Shown here: in pieces, positions 1 to 6,159 of the stretch | Position numbering within the stretch: position 1 is the stretch's first letter | How the letters are laid out: each line of letters opens with the position of its first letter | NCBI GenBank assembly: GCA_015662065.1 | Contig: DQUX01000297.1 | Location: 1-6,463, forward strand | Direction of reading: 5' to 3' | From: Anaerolineales bacterium | Lineage (GTDB): Bacteria > Chloroflexota > Anaerolineae > B4-G1 > DUEL01 | Length of the DNA: 6,463 nucleotides | Notes under the pieces: model-generated | What the model saw: the letters and a program-made list of their open reading frames with translations, nothing else | Databases searched by the model: none | Told to the model about the DNA's origin: nothing | Program-made: the position numbers and the translations under genes

Positions 1-1
1 A

Positions 2-1222
2 CAAACTCGCACCACCCTCCGCTCCCTCCCCCGCAAGATCTGGGCAGTGAGCCTGACCAGTTTCTTCATGGACATCTCCAGCGAGATGGTCCTCAACATC
101 TTCCCCCTCTTCCTCTCTAATGTGCTGGGGGTGAAGACCAACATCATCGGCCTGATCGAGGGGATTGCCGAGGCGACGGCCAGCCTCCTCAAGGTCTTCT
201 CTGGCTGGCTCTCCGACCGGCTCCGGGCCCGCAAGTGGCTGGCGGTGGGGGGCTACGCCCTCTCCGCCTTCGCCAAGCCCTTCTTCTACTTTGCCAACTC
301 CTGGGGGATGGTGGCCGGGGTGCGGTGGGCGGACCGGGTGGGCAAGGGGATCCGCACCGCCCCCCGCGACGCCCTGGTGGCCGACTCCATCTCCGAGGAG
401 CACCGAGGGCTGGCCTTCGGCTTCCACCGGGCCGCCGACACCGGCGGGGCCGTGGTGGGGCTGCTGGTCGCCCTGGGGGTGGTCTGGCTGGCCCAGCGGG
501 GCGCGGCCCACCTCTCCCGCTCCACCTTCCAGACGGTGGTCCTCATCAGCTTGGTGCCCGCCTGCCTGGCCGTCCTCTCCTTGGCCCTGGGGGCGCAGGA
601 TGTGCCGGTGAAGGCGGCCCGGGAGCGGCCCCGCATCTCCTTCCGCGGCCTGGGTCCCCGCTTCGCCCTTTTCATGCTCATCGTCGGCCTGTTCGACCTG
701 GGCAACTCCTCCGATGCCTTCTTGATCCTCCGGGCCCAGGAGCGGGGGCTGAGCGTGATCGGCGTGCTGGGGATGCTGATCACCTTCAACATCGTCTACA
801 CCTTTGTCTCCACCCCCGCCGGCTCCCTCTCCGACCGGATTGGCCGACGGCGGGTCATCGTCGGCGGGTGGCTGGTCTACGCCGCCATCTACCTGGGCGT
901 GGCCCTGGCCCGGACCGGCTGGCAGGTCTGGCTCTTATACGTCCTCTACGGGGTCTACTACGGCCTGGCCTACGGCACCACCAAAGCGATGGTCGCCGAC
1001 ATCGTGCCGGCCCACCTGCGGGGGACCGCCTATGGCACCTACAACGCGGTGCTGGGCATCCTCGACTTCCCCGCCTCCCTCATCGCCGGAGTGCTGTGGC
1101 AGGGGGTCGGGGCCTGGCCCGGCTTCGGCCCCTCCGCTCCCTTCCTCTTCGGCGCTGCCCTGGCGCTCACGGCGGCGGTGCTGATGGCAGTATCAGGTCG
1201 CAGGTTTCAGGTCTTAGGTTAA
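2..1222 (+). CDS. MFS permease, 5'-partial
   Basis: Multi-pass inner-membrane transporter of the major facilitator superfamily, expected to move a small solute by proton- or gradient-coupled alternating access. The reading frame is open to the left edge. A GTG at 47 is the first in-window start, but it has no Shine-Dalgarno. The residues before it (LRSLPRKIWAVSL) match the usual N-terminus of this family, which precedes SFFxDxSSEM, so the true start lies outside the window. Numbering from GTG 47, about 11-12 hydrophobic segments can be traced. MFS motif A occurs in both halves: GWLSDRLRARK at about 53-63 and GSLSDRIGRRR at about 259-269. The conserved cytoplasmic motif DRVGKGIRTAPRDAL lies at 96-110. 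The last helix ends near residue 382, and the final residues (SGRRFQVLG) are encoded by a short-period repeat that also supplies the TAA stop. Family is secure. Substrate is unknown; drug efflux and nutrient uptake are both possible. Confidence 0.9.
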   Translation, partial: QTRTTLRSLPRKIWAVSLTSFFMDISSEMVLNIFPLFLSNVLGVKTNIIGLIEGIAEATASLLKVFSGWLSDRLRARKWLAVGGYALSAFAKPFFYFANSWGMVAGVRWADRVGKGIRTAPRDALVADSISEEHRGLAFGFHRAADTGGAVVGLLVALGVVWLAQRGAAHLSRSTFQTVVLISLVPACLAVLSLALGAQDVPVKAARERPRISFRGLGPRFALFMLIVGLFDLGNSSDAFLILRAQERGLSVIGVLGMLITFNIVYTFVSTPAGSLSDRIGRRRVIVGGWLVYAAIYLGVALARTGWQVWLLYVLYGVYYGLAYGTTKAMVADIVPAHLRGTAYGTYNAVLGILDFPASLIAGVLWQGVGAWPGFGPSAPFLFGAALALTAAVLMAVSGRRFQVLG

Positions 1223-1242
1223 ACCTGAGACTTGAAACCTGA
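1194..1242. repeat. 7-bp-period inverted repeat across permease stop codon
   Basis: Seven consecutive 7-base units run through this stretch. The left four are variants of CAGGTTT and the right three are variants of its complement, AACCTGA. The arms 1201-1220 and 1222-1241 are complementary at 18 of 20 positions, and both exceptions are G-U wobbles, so an RNA copy could pair along all 20 positions apart from the opening needed at the loop. The centre of symmetry is base 1221, inside the TAA stop (1220-1222). No T-run follows, so it is not a standard intrinsic terminator. It lies 6 bases before the Shine-Dalgarno of the next gene, where it could influence mRNA stability or ribosome access. It reads as a repeat that expanded into, or inserted at, the permease 3' end. 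Confidence 0.85.
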
Positions 1243-1247
1243 AACCC

Positions 1248-1254
1248 GGAGGAG
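1248..1254 (+). promoter_or_regulatory. Shine-Dalgarno of the amidohydrolase gene
   Basis: GGAGGAG lies immediately upstream of ATG 1257, with 4 bases between GGAGG and the start codon. It fixes this ATG as the start. It sits 6 bases after the hairpin-forming repeat at 1201-1241, so folding of that hairpin would leave the site single-stranded but adjacent to a strong stem. Confidence 0.8.
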
Positions 1255-1256
1255 CT

Positions 1257-2858
1257 ATGGAAGCCGACATCCTCATTATGGGTGGGACCATCCACACGAT
1301 GGACCCAGCTCACCCCCGCGCCTCGGCCGTGGCGATCCGGGACGGTCGAATCCTAGCGGTGGGTGGGGAGGACCTGCGGGAGCTCGCCGGGAACCACGCC
1401 CAGGTGGTGGAGCTGGAGGGCCGGTGTGTCCTCCCTGGCCTGACCGATAGCCACGTCCACCTCGCCTGGTTCGGGCTGGGGCTTCAGCAGGTGGACCTGA
1501 CCGGCGTCCGGTCCCCGGAGGAGATGCTGGACCGGGTGGCGGAGCGGGTCCACGCGACCCCCGCCGGGGAGTGGGTGCTGGGACGGGGGTGGGATCAGGA
1601 GCTGTGGCCTGACCCTCGCTTCCCCACCGCGGCCGACCTGGACCGGGTGGCCCCCCACCACTCCGTCGCGCTGACGGCCAAGAGCGGCCACGCCCTGGTG
1701 GCCAACTCCCTGGCCCTTGCGCGGGCCGGCGTCACCGCCGAGACGGTCGACCCCGAGGGGGGGCGCGTCGTGCGGGACCCCTCCGGCCGGCCCACGGGGC
1801 TACTCCTGGAGGCGGCGATGGAGCTGGTCCGGTCGGCGATCCCCGGGCCGAGCGCTACGGCGGTTGCCGCTGCCCTCCCGGCCGCCTTCGAGCAGGCCTG
1901 GCGGGTGGGGCTGACGGGGGTTCACGATATGGACGACCTGGTCGCCTTCGACGCCTTGCAGCGGCTCCACGCCCGGGGGGAGCAGCGGCTGCGGGTGGTG
2001 AAGTACCTCCCGGCGGATGCTTTGGACCACGCCCTGGCGCTTCACCTGCGGGCCGGCTTCGGAGACGACTGGCTGCGGATCGGCGGGATCAAGGTCTTCG
2101 CCGACGGGGCGCTGGGTCCCCGCACGGCGGCGATGCTGGCTCCCTACGAGGGGGAGCCGGACAACCCGGGCATCCTGACCGTTGAGCGGGAGGAGCTGGA
2201 GGAGATGGCCTGCCGGGCCGCCGCCGGGGGGCTCCCCCTGGCGGTCCACGCCATCGGCGACCGGGCCAACCGCATGGTGTTGGACGTGTTCGACACGGTA
2301 GGGGCCGACACGGAGGTGGCCCCCGATATGCGGCACCGCATCGAGCACGTCCAGCTTCTCCACCCGGACGATATGGCCCGGCTGGCCCGGCTGGGGGTGG
2401 TGGCCTCGATGCAGCCCCTCCACGCCACCCAGGACGCACCGATGGCCGACCGGTACTGGGGGAAGCGGACCGCCACCGCTTATGCCTGGCGGAGCCTGCT
2501 GGATGCCGGGACGGTGCTGGCCTTTGGATCGGACTGCCCGGTGGAGGACCTGAACCCCTTCCTGGGCATCCACGCCGCCGCCACGCGGACCCGCCAGGAT
2601 GGCTACGGCGGCCCCCAGGGCTGGCACCCCGAACAACGGATCAGCGTCGAAGAGGCGGTGCGGGCCTACACCTGGGGGGCCGCCTATACGGCGGGGTCGG
2701 AGGACCGGCTGGGGAGTCTCTCACCGGGTAAGTGGGCCGACTTGGTGGTGCTGGATCGGGACATCTTCACCTGCGATCCCGCCAGCATCGCGGAGACGCG
2801 GGTGGTGGGGACGATGGTGGGGGGAAGGTGGGTGTTTGGTGACTGGGCGATTGGGTAA
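1257..2858 (+). CDS. YtcJ-type metal-dependent amidohydrolase
   Basis: Predicted cytoplasmic amidohydrolase of the YtcJ/NfdA-like group (Amidohydro_3), which hydrolyses amide or N-formyl/N-acyl bonds; characterised relatives differ in substrate. The 533-residue length is normal for the family. An N-terminal beta-sandwich part is followed by the TIM barrel. Visible metal and catalytic residues are H66 and H68 in the DSHVH motif, K279 in GGIKVFADGALG (the family's bridging lysine), H331 in LAVHAIGDRA, H364 in RHRIEHVQ and D426 in FGSDCPVEDLNP. The C-terminal strand motif GKWADLVVLDRD (491-502) returns to the beta-sandwich. No signal peptide or membrane segment is seen. The start is supported by GGAGGAG. 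The gene follows the permease by 34 bases and is probably in the same transcript, suggesting uptake followed by hydrolysis. The last residues (about FGDWAIG) come from an 8-base-period repeat and look like a C-terminal addition. Annotations such as N-substituted formamide deformylase would be over-specific. Confidence 0.92.
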   Translation: MEADILIMGGTIHTMDPAHPRASAVAIRDGRILAVGGEDLRELAGNHAQVVELEGRCVLPGLTDSHVHLAWFGLGLQQVDLTGVRSPEEMLDRVAERVHATPAGEWVLGRGWDQELWPDPRFPTAADLDRVAPHHSVALTAKSGHALVANSLALARAGVTAETVDPEGGRVVRDPSGRPTGLLLEAAMELVRSAIPGPSATAVAAALPAAFEQAWRVGLTGVHDMDDLVAFDALQRLHARGEQRLRVVKYLPADALDHALALHLRAGFGDDWLRIGGIKVFADGALGPRTAAMLAPYEGEPDNPGILTVEREELEEMACRAAAGGLPLAVHAIGDRANRMVLDVFDTVGADTEVAPDMRHRIEHVQLLHPDDMARLARLGVVASMQPLHATQDAPMADRYWGKRTATAYAWRSLLDAGTVLAFGSDCPVEDLNPFLGIHAAATRTRQDGYGGPQGWHPEQRISVEEAVRAYTWGAAYTAGSEDRLGSLSPGKWADLVVLDRDIFTCDPASIAETRVVGTMVGGRWVFGDWAIG

Positions 2859-2865
2859 CTGGGGA
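2835..2865. repeat. degenerate 8-bp-period repeat at amidohydrolase 3' end
   Basis: Four tandem units with consensus YTGGGYRA start at 2835, 2843, 2851 and 2859; the last is shortened by one base. They encode the last residues of the amidohydrolase, supply its TAA stop (2856-2858), and fill the whole 7-base gap up to the convergent selB stop codon (2866-2868). The units are degenerate, the first differing from the third at 2 of 8 bases, so the repeat is old or loosely constrained. It is a different sequence from the 7-base repeat at 1194-1242. Confidence 0.6.
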
Positions 2866-4749
2866 TTACTCCAGCACCCGTTCGTCCCCCACCCGCCGGG
2901 TCACCCCCTGCTCGTCCAGGTATTCCAGCAGCGCCTGGGCGTATTTCCGGCTGGTGTGGAACATATCCCGGGCCTGGGCCAGGGTGATGGAGCCGTTCTG
3001 TTGGATGTGGGCGCGGATGCGGCGGACCATCTCCTCGTAGGTGTTGGAGAGAAAAAGCACATCGGGCGAGACCTGCACCAGGTCCCCCCGGGCCAACAGC
3101 ACCGCCAGCACCTCCTCGCCCACGGCGGCGACACTCTCCTTCACCGACGGGGGGGTATACGGAGCGCGGCGGAAGCGGGCCAGAAGGTTGTCCACCGCCC
3201 GCTGCTGCTCGGGGCTGAAGCGGATCTCGTGGTCCGGCAGGCGGACTGTGGCCCCCTCGTCGGTCAGCAGCCCCTCTGCCGCCCGGGCCATCAGCCCGTT
3301 GTAGGTGCGGGGGTCGAGCCGGAGGGCGCTGCGGAGCGCCTCCCGCCCCATCCCCGGCCGGAGCGGATAGCGCTGGTGGTAGGCCATCAACTCCTCGCGC
3401 ATCCGGTCCGTCGTCGCCGCCCACCAGTCCTGGGAGGCCACCAGCCGATTGGACCTCGCCGCTTCCCCCGCATCCAGCACCACTGCCTCCCCCGCGGTCA
3501 GCAGCTCCTCCAACGCCGCCAGTGCCGCCTTCCCCAGCCCGGAGTCCTCCAGGAGGTTCCGCACCGGCAGGGGTCCCCGCCGCTGGAGTGTGTGCAGAAG
3601 CACCTCGGCAGGCGTCCCCTGGGCCAACGTCTCCAGCCGGGCGATCACCTCGGCCCGGAAGCGCCGGTGCTTGCGGCCGGGGTTGGGGTCTACCACCATC
3701 CCGCCGCCGACGGTGGCCGGCGGGGAGGGCCGGCGCACGATGAACCGGTCCCCCCGCACCAGCGGCAACGGTTCGTTCAGCTCCAGTTGGGCCCATCCCG
3801 ACCCCCCCGGGGGAAGGGTCTCCCGCCCCAGGAGTCGCACCCGGGCCATCACCTCCGCCGAGCCGCAGAAGAACTTCAGGCGGGCGTTGTGCTTGAGCGG
3901 GAGGGTGGCATCGTCCAGATAATCCAACTGGACGTCCACCAGGATCGTGGGGCGGAGCCAGCCGGAGAGCGTGACCAGGCTCCCGCGGGCTAGGTCGCTC
4001 TTGGAGACGCCGGAGAGGTTGATCGCCACCCGACTGCCGGGGACCGCCTGTTCGATCTTCTGCTTGTGTGTTTGCAACCCGCGGATGCGGGCTTTCAGCT
4101 CTTGGGGCAGAATCTCCACCTCCTGCCCCACGGTGAGGGAGCCGTCCATCAGCGTGCCGGTGACCACCGTGCCGAACCCGCTGATGGTGAAGACCCGGTC
4201 CACCCAGAGCCGGGGCCGTCCCCGGTCCGGACGGGGTTCGGTGCGCTCCAGCACCTCCTGGAGGGCCGCCAGCAGGTCCTCCAATCCCTTCCCGGTGCGG
4301 GCGGAGACGGGGACGATAGGTGCATCCTCCAGGACCGTCCCCCCCAGCACCTCCGACACATCGGCGGTGACCAGCTCCAGCCAGTCCAGATCGTCCACCA
4401 GGTCCACCTTGCTCAGCGCGACGACGCCGCTGGGGATTTGTAGCAGGTCGAGGATCGCCAGGTGCTCCCGGGTCTGGGGCATCACCCCCTCGTCGGCGGC
4501 GACGACGAAGAGGGCGGCGTCGATCCCACCGACCCCGGCCAGCATGTTCTCGATGAAGTCCCGGTGACCCGGCACGTCCACGACGCCCACCGACTCCCCG
4601 TTGGGGAGGGTGAGCCAGGCGAACCCCAGGTCGATGGTCATCTCCCGCTCCTGCTCCTCCCGGAGCCGGTCGGGATCGATGCCGGTGAGGGCCTCCACTA
4701 GGGTGGATTTGCCGTGGTCCACGTGGCCGGCGGTGCCGATGACGTACAT
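2866..4749 (-). CDS. selB: selenocysteine-specific translation elongation factor SelB
   Basis: GTPase that delivers selenocysteinyl-tRNA-Sec to ribosomes at UGA codons followed by a SECIS hairpin; acts in the cytoplasm in place of EF-Tu. The length of 627 residues is typical of bacterial SelB. The G domain shows G1 GHVDHGKST (8-16), the G2 region EREMTIDLGFAW (35-45), G3 DVPGH (58-62), a G4-type SKVD (113-116, where EF-Tu has NKxD) and G5 VSARTGKGL (148-156). EF-Tu-like beta-barrel domains follow, with RVFTISGFGTVVTGTL at about 185-200 and the DRFIVRRPSPPATVGGG segment at about 334-350 that marks SelB. The C-terminal third consists of winged-helix repeats, the last of which (about 585-627) contains TSRKYAQALLEYLDEQGVTRRVGD, the SECIS-binding module. 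AAGGGG at 4756-4761 lies 6 bases before the ATG and supports the start. A CATAAT at 4776-4781 (minus strand) could be a -10, but it has no good -35. It converges with the amidohydrolase with a 7-base gap. No other sel gene is in the window. Confidence 0.96.
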   Translation of the reverse strand: MYVIGTAGHVDHGKSTLVEALTGIDPDRLREEQEREMTIDLGFAWLTLPNGESVGVVDVPGHRDFIENMLAGVGGIDAALFVVAADEGVMPQTREHLAILDLLQIPSGVVALSKVDLVDDLDWLELVTADVSEVLGGTVLEDAPIVPVSARTGKGLEDLLAALQEVLERTEPRPDRGRPRLWVDRVFTISGFGTVVTGTLMDGSLTVGQEVEILPQELKARIRGLQTHKQKIEQAVPGSRVAINLSGVSKSDLARGSLVTLSGWLRPTILVDVQLDYLDDATLPLKHNARLKFFCGSAEVMARVRLLGRETLPPGGSGWAQLELNEPLPLVRGDRFIVRRPSPPATVGGGMVVDPNPGRKHRRFRAEVIARLETLAQGTPAEVLLHTLQRRGPLPVRNLLEDSGLGKAALAALEELLTAGEAVVLDAGEAARSNRLVASQDWWAATTDRMREELMAYHQRYPLRPGMGREALRSALRLDPRTYNGLMARAAEGLLTDEGATVRLPDHEIRFSPEQQRAVDNLLARFRRAPYTPPSVKESVAAVGEEVLAVLLARGDLVQVSPDVLFLSNTYEEMVRRIRAHIQQNGSITLAQARDMFHTSRKYAQALLEYLDEQGVTRRVGDERVLE

Positions 4750-4790
4750 CCTCTTCCCCTTCTTCGAAATGTCACATTATGCTCTGAGGG

Positions 4791-4854
4791 GGTCTGTGAC
4801 CCCCGACTTGGGCTGAAAATGGCAGCTTTCGGCCGGAGACGCGGGTCACAGACC
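4791..4854. repeat. 64-bp hairpin element upstream of selB (MITE/REP-like)
   Basis: Two 28-base arms (4791-4818 and 4827-4854) share one centre and pair at 25 of 28 positions. Two of those pairs are G-U wobbles, and the loop is 8 bases. The outer 12 bases, GGTCTGTGACCC, are a perfect inverted repeat of 4843-4854. Each end is itself a small palindrome: GGTC-TGT-GACC on the left and GGTC-ACA-GACC on the right. On the left the local stem extends to 7 base pairs (4788-4804). No T-run follows on either strand. The element sits in the 148-base spacer between the coiled-coil gene and selB, inside the likely selB leader or promoter region. It resembles a short interspersed palindromic or MITE-like element; I cannot count copies elsewhere in the genome. 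Confidence 0.8.
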
Positions 4855-4897
4855 ATCCTAAGCCTTCAAGTGGTGCATATTTGAGTCCCAAGAGGGC

Positions 4898-6094
4898 CTA
4901 GGGCGCAGGGGGGCGGGCGCTATCGCGGACGGCCTGGATTCGCTCCTGGAGATCCTCGATCCACGACTGGGAGGTCTCCAAGATCAGGTGAGCCCGGGCG
5001 AGGAGGGCTTCCTGATTTGCCTGGATATGCTGCCAGAGGACGGCGGCCTGTTCCTGTAGCTTCTCCAGCCGCGCGGCATGTTTCTTGTTGGTCCGTTCCT
5101 GCCGTTTCCACCGCTCCTCGACCTCCAGTTCCCAGCGGCGGTACTCCTTATCCCAGCCGGCCTGCCACTCCTCCCATTGCCGCTTCAGCCGGTCCTCTGC
5201 CAGCCGTTGCATCTCCGCCACCTCGTTCTGGCGGGCCTTCAACCGGTCCTGGAACGCCTCCAGCCCCTCCAGCGCCCGCTTCGCCCGCTGGTACTGTTCC
5301 GTGAATTGCTGCCGCTCCGCCTGCAACCGCTCCATCTCCTGGCGGATCTCCTGGGCCTGTCCCTCCCACTTCTTCATCATCTGGCTGCGGCGGAAGTCGG
5401 CCACCCGCATCTCCTCGACGACCTTCTCGAACTCCTGGATGGGCTTCAGCCCCTCCTCCAGCCGCGCCCGCTGCCTTTGGACGGTCTCCTCGAGGAGGAG
5501 CATCTTGGCATCGGTGGCCTCGGCCCGCTTGCGCAGCTCCGTCGTCTCCGCCTCCAGGGCGGCGATGCGGCGGTTGTCGGCCCGCCGCTGCTCCTCCAGG
5601 TAGGTGACGGTCTGGATTCGGTCGTCGGAGCGCTTGCCTAGGTCGGCGACGGCGGACTCCAGCCGCTGCAGCATCTCGTTCAGCCGTCGTCCCTCCGCCT
5701 GCACGGCCTCCAAGCTCTCCCCCAGCCGGGTGATCTGGCGTGTAGCCTCGGTCAGGTGGGCCATCTCATCCTTGAGCGCGCCGATCTCCAGTTGGCGGCT
5801 CCGTTCCGCCTCCCGTTGCTCCTTGCGCCGCTGCTCGTCCCGCTGGTCCAGCATCCGGCCCACCTCGGCCTTGAACTGCTCCACCGTCTGGGCGAACTCG
5901 GTCACGCGGGCCATCAGCGCCTCCAGCCCGGCGACCGTCTCCTGGAGACCGGCCAACTGCTCTTCCTGCCGGGCCAGTTGCTGCGTCTGCGATTCCAGCC
6001 GCTCCTGCAGGCTGGCGATGATCGTCTTATCCTTTCGCCGTTCCTCGTCCAGCCACTTGAGCATCTGGCTGACCTGGGTCAGGTCCATCGTCAT
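4898..6094 (-). CDS. long coiled-coil protein of unknown function
   Basis: I do not recognise a characterised family. The 398-residue product is very rich in Glu, Gln, Arg, Leu and Ala, with almost no Pro or Gly across residues 1-385, so it should be nearly all helix and coiled coil. No signal peptide, membrane segment or enzyme motif is seen. The N-terminus MDLTQVSQMLKWLDEERRKD could be a short capping or oligomerisation segment. Residues 307-329 are unusually tryptophan-rich (W307, W310, W314, W321, W329), with three Trp spaced exactly 7 apart. The tail ends in SARPPAP. Start chosen at ATG 6094 because the AGAGGGGG run ends 6 bases upstream; a second ATG at 6088 is too far from it. A promoter lies at 6130-6159. 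It is co-oriented with selB, 148 bases upstream of it, and could share a transcript. A structural, scaffolding or SMC-like tethering role is possible, but nothing in the sequence tests this. Confidence 0.88.
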   Translation of the reverse strand: MTMDLTQVSQMLKWLDEERRKDKTIIASLQERLESQTQQLARQEEQLAGLQETVAGLEALMARVTEFAQTVEQFKAEVGRMLDQRDEQRRKEQREAERSRQLEIGALKDEMAHLTEATRQITRLGESLEAVQAEGRRLNEMLQRLESAVADLGKRSDDRIQTVTYLEEQRRADNRRIAALEAETTELRKRAEATDAKMLLLEETVQRQRARLEEGLKPIQEFEKVVEEMRVADFRRSQMMKKWEGQAQEIRQEMERLQAERQQFTEQYQRAKRALEGLEAFQDRLKARQNEVAEMQRLAEDRLKRQWEEWQAGWDKEYRRWELEVEERWKRQERTNKKHAARLEKLQEQAAVLWQHIQANQEALLARAHLILETSQSWIEDLQERIQAVRDSARPPAP

Positions 6095-6129
6095 CGGGAG
6101 CCCCCTCTCTTGTGCGGTTAACGGGGCTC

Positions 6130-6159
6130 ATTATAACATAAGACGGCTTTCTGCGGCAA
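6130..6159 (-). promoter_or_regulatory. sigma-70-type promoter for the coiled-coil gene
   Basis: On the minus strand a consensus -10 TATAAT (6135-6130) is preceded by TTGCCG (6159-6154) with an 18-base spacer. Transcription would start near 6123, giving a leader of about 28 bases that contains the AGAGGGGG Shine-Dalgarno and the ATG at 6094. The local AT-rich island stands out in otherwise GC-rich sequence. Confidence 0.6.

Noticed and set aside
47..1222. GTG at 47 as the true permease start
   Set aside because: No Shine-Dalgarno precedes it, the frame is open to base 2, and the upstream residues (LPRKIWAVSL) fit the family's conserved N-terminus.
2684..3796. Long minus-strand frame of 370 codons overlapping selB in another frame
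   Set aside because: Gly/Ala/Arg/Pro-rich shadow of the selB reading frame with no domain signature.
2599..3993. Long plus-strand open frame of 464 codons opposite selB
   Set aside because: It is antisense to a clear selB and overlaps the amidohydrolase end; the product is low-complexity, as GC-rich antisense frames are.
4788..4854. Intrinsic terminator for the coiled-coil gene
   Set aside because: The hairpin is strong but no T-run follows it on either strand.
4855..4900. Possible tRNA-Sec (selC) near selB, because of a CTTCAAG-like loop at 4864-4870
   Set aside because: No anticodon stem forms around a TCA anticodon, and there is no T-arm consensus or 8-bp acceptor stem.
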